Below, piece after piece: positions 62,455 to 64,000 of a stretch of DNA of 64,000 bases. Position 1 is the first letter of the stretch; each line of letters starts with the position of its first letter. A program made the translations under genes and the position numbers. Under the pieces are notes generated by a model that saw only the letters and a list, made by a program, of their open reading frames with translations, was not told the origin of the DNA and searched no databases. Where the stretch lies: contig OU744447.1 in assembly GCA_916610825.1 (NCBI GenBank), positions 36,449,024 to 36,513,023 on the forward strand, written 5' to 3'. Source of the DNA: Haliclystus octoradiatus (lineage: Eukaryota > Cnidaria > Staurozoa > Stauromedusae > Haliclystidae).

Positions 62455-62608
62455 ACTGTATGCCATGAAATCCTGTTGAGATTTATCTGCTGTGTCGTGG
62501 CTGAGATCAGTAAAGAGCATTTACAATCCTTGTCCCTAGCGAGAAGATCATCTCCTCTGGAAATGGAAGAGTAGTACGAGAGCTTTCGATAAGACAAAAC
62601 TGTTTCAA
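62455..62608 (+). repeat. tRNA-derived SINE, family A, headless copy 5
   Basis: GCCATGAAATCCTGTTGAGA, GTGTCGTGGCTGAGATCAGT and GGAAATGGAAGAGTAGTACG match the body of family A. The tRNA-like head is absent, as in a 5'-truncated retroposon. Confidence 0.7.
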
Positions 62609-64000
62609 TGACAATTTAAACATGTCAAGGAAGTTCTGTAATGAAAACACTTTAGTTGGGTCCAATAGTTTTATGTTTATTGTAGGGTGTCGGAATGGGG
62701 AAATAATGTTTTTTTCGAGAAATGATTCCCCTCACACCTGTCTCGTCCATGAAAGAACAAGCTGTTTTCTACTTATCCTTGTCTACTGTACAATTTGATT
62801 GGGAATAATAAAAATTGGACAGAACTTGGGGATAGAAAACGAATGTATGCACTCCAGATGATACCATTGCGCCATCAGTTATCGTGTTTATGCAAATTTT
62901 TACAATCCTTGCTACATTAACATTACCCATCTCCTTGTAAACAGGGTTTCCCTTTTACAGAAACGTTCGTTTGATAATCATGTTTTGGTTTATAAAAACT
63001 GTTCTAGAGATGATAAACCTCCACAGAGATTAAGAATGTTAGATGCATATAGTTGATGAGCGGAGAAGGGAATTTGGCCAAAGGCAGATCCAAGACGAAA
63101 TTTTGAAAAATTTTTCGTTGTGTTTGTCCGCATTTGCTCTGGCACAATTTTATTGACCAATCTTTGACCTGGAAATTGCTTACATGGTGTCAAAACCAGG
63201 TTATAAATGAGCAGGAATGTTACATATCAGAATATAGCTGCTGTTTTCAATATCGATGAAATTCCAACCAATTTCGACCCAATTCATTATTTTCAGCTTT
63301 AACATCAAAATGAACGATTTGAATCAAAACCCATACTCTTATCTCTGACATACATAGCCAGATAGGTATTTCACCTTCTGTACCTTTCGATTTTTATAGA
63401 CTAAGGTTTAGAAAAATGTTGATTACATGAAAACGTAAGCCTGAATAACTGATCATTATTTTCATTTTTGATTTAATGTAACTGATTCATATTTTCGTTT
63501 TATTATTGAAATTTCATTATCTCGTCTGTGGTCGGGGATTTGAATCACATTTGAACAGAAACGAAGCCTGTTTCTCTGGCGTCTGAGATTATCCTGATAG
63601 TGGTAACAAGCAACAGTTCGAGAATTACTTGCCGTCAACTATCATCCCCTTTCCAAAACAAAAATCACACTTAGTCAATGCCGGTTTACTATATTAGATA
63701 TTTCCAAAATGAAATATTTATTATCAAAGTTATTTCAAAATTATTTATACTTTTTAATCATTTGTAATATATAAATATATAGATATATATGAATTACGAT
63801 AGATTATTTTTTTTAAAGCATGATGAAATTAACATATCAATTATTTTAGCCGAAGTGTTTGACACGTATAACAGCTATACATAAATTAGAGAGAGATTTA
63901 TATAACTTAGTCATAATTATTTTCAGATGAGCTTTCCGTTATAGATCAGAACGTTTTAGTCCTATTTTATCTGTGGTATCAGTCAATGTGTGACCATTTG
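62609..64000. other. Window end: no exon that I can support
   Basis: I looked on the minus strand for a signal-peptide exon ending in phase 1 and found none with a good donor. The 67-codon open frame at 62990-63193 (-) has no family resemblance. A TA-rich stretch lies near 63765-63800. Confidence 0.4.

Overview
The window is nuclear DNA of an invertebrate animal, most likely marine. It is AT-rich, its genes are cut into many short exons with GT-AG introns, and it is full of tRNA-derived SINEs, LINE remnants, a Penelope-like fragment, foldback elements and MITEs. The word AGGCCTAC recurs, as it does in several marine invertebrate genomes, but I cannot fix the phylum from sequence alone. No bacterial genes, rRNA, functional tRNA gene or CRISPR array is visible.

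Two protein-coding genes dominate and converge tail to tail. On the + strand, positions 5481-25379 hold a complete 15-exon gene for a sn1-specific diacylglycerol lipase, the enzyme that makes 2-arachidonoylglycerol. It encodes 740 residues: four membrane helices, then a serine-hydrolase domain with a recognisable Ser/Asp/His triad. The core reads like vertebrate DAGL-alpha, but the long alpha C-terminal tail is missing.

On the - strand, positions 61363 down to 28700 hold at least 32 exons of one very large gene, about 2,970 visible residues, whose 5' end lies beyond the window. Going N to C it has about 1,350 residues of Pro/Ser/Gln/His-rich disordered sequence with LLPPL repeats, two C-type lectin domains, two LamG-like domains, two PA14 domains, a third LamG-like domain, an EGF module, a WSC domain and a terminal PLAT domain. 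All reading phases agree at every junction. Nearly every domain border is a phase-1 intron, as expected of exon shuffling. I know no named protein with this architecture. It looks like an extracellular glycan-binding or matrix protein, but that is inference.

Layout: 1-5480 is gene-free and rich in repeats (LINE, Penelope-like GIY-YIG fragment, SINE, foldback). 5481-25379 is the lipase, whose introns carry MITEs, a 4 x 230-bp tandem array seeded by a MITE, and TTCATGAAC-type palindromes. 25380-28699 is intergenic with a foldback and a SINE. 28700-61363 is the multidomain gene, with further SINEs, LINE tails and a ~410-bp foldback in its introns. 61364-64000 has no exon I can defend and is probably the gene's first visible upstream intron. 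Coordinates of exons were read by hand from splice motifs and phase; they have not been checked against transcripts.
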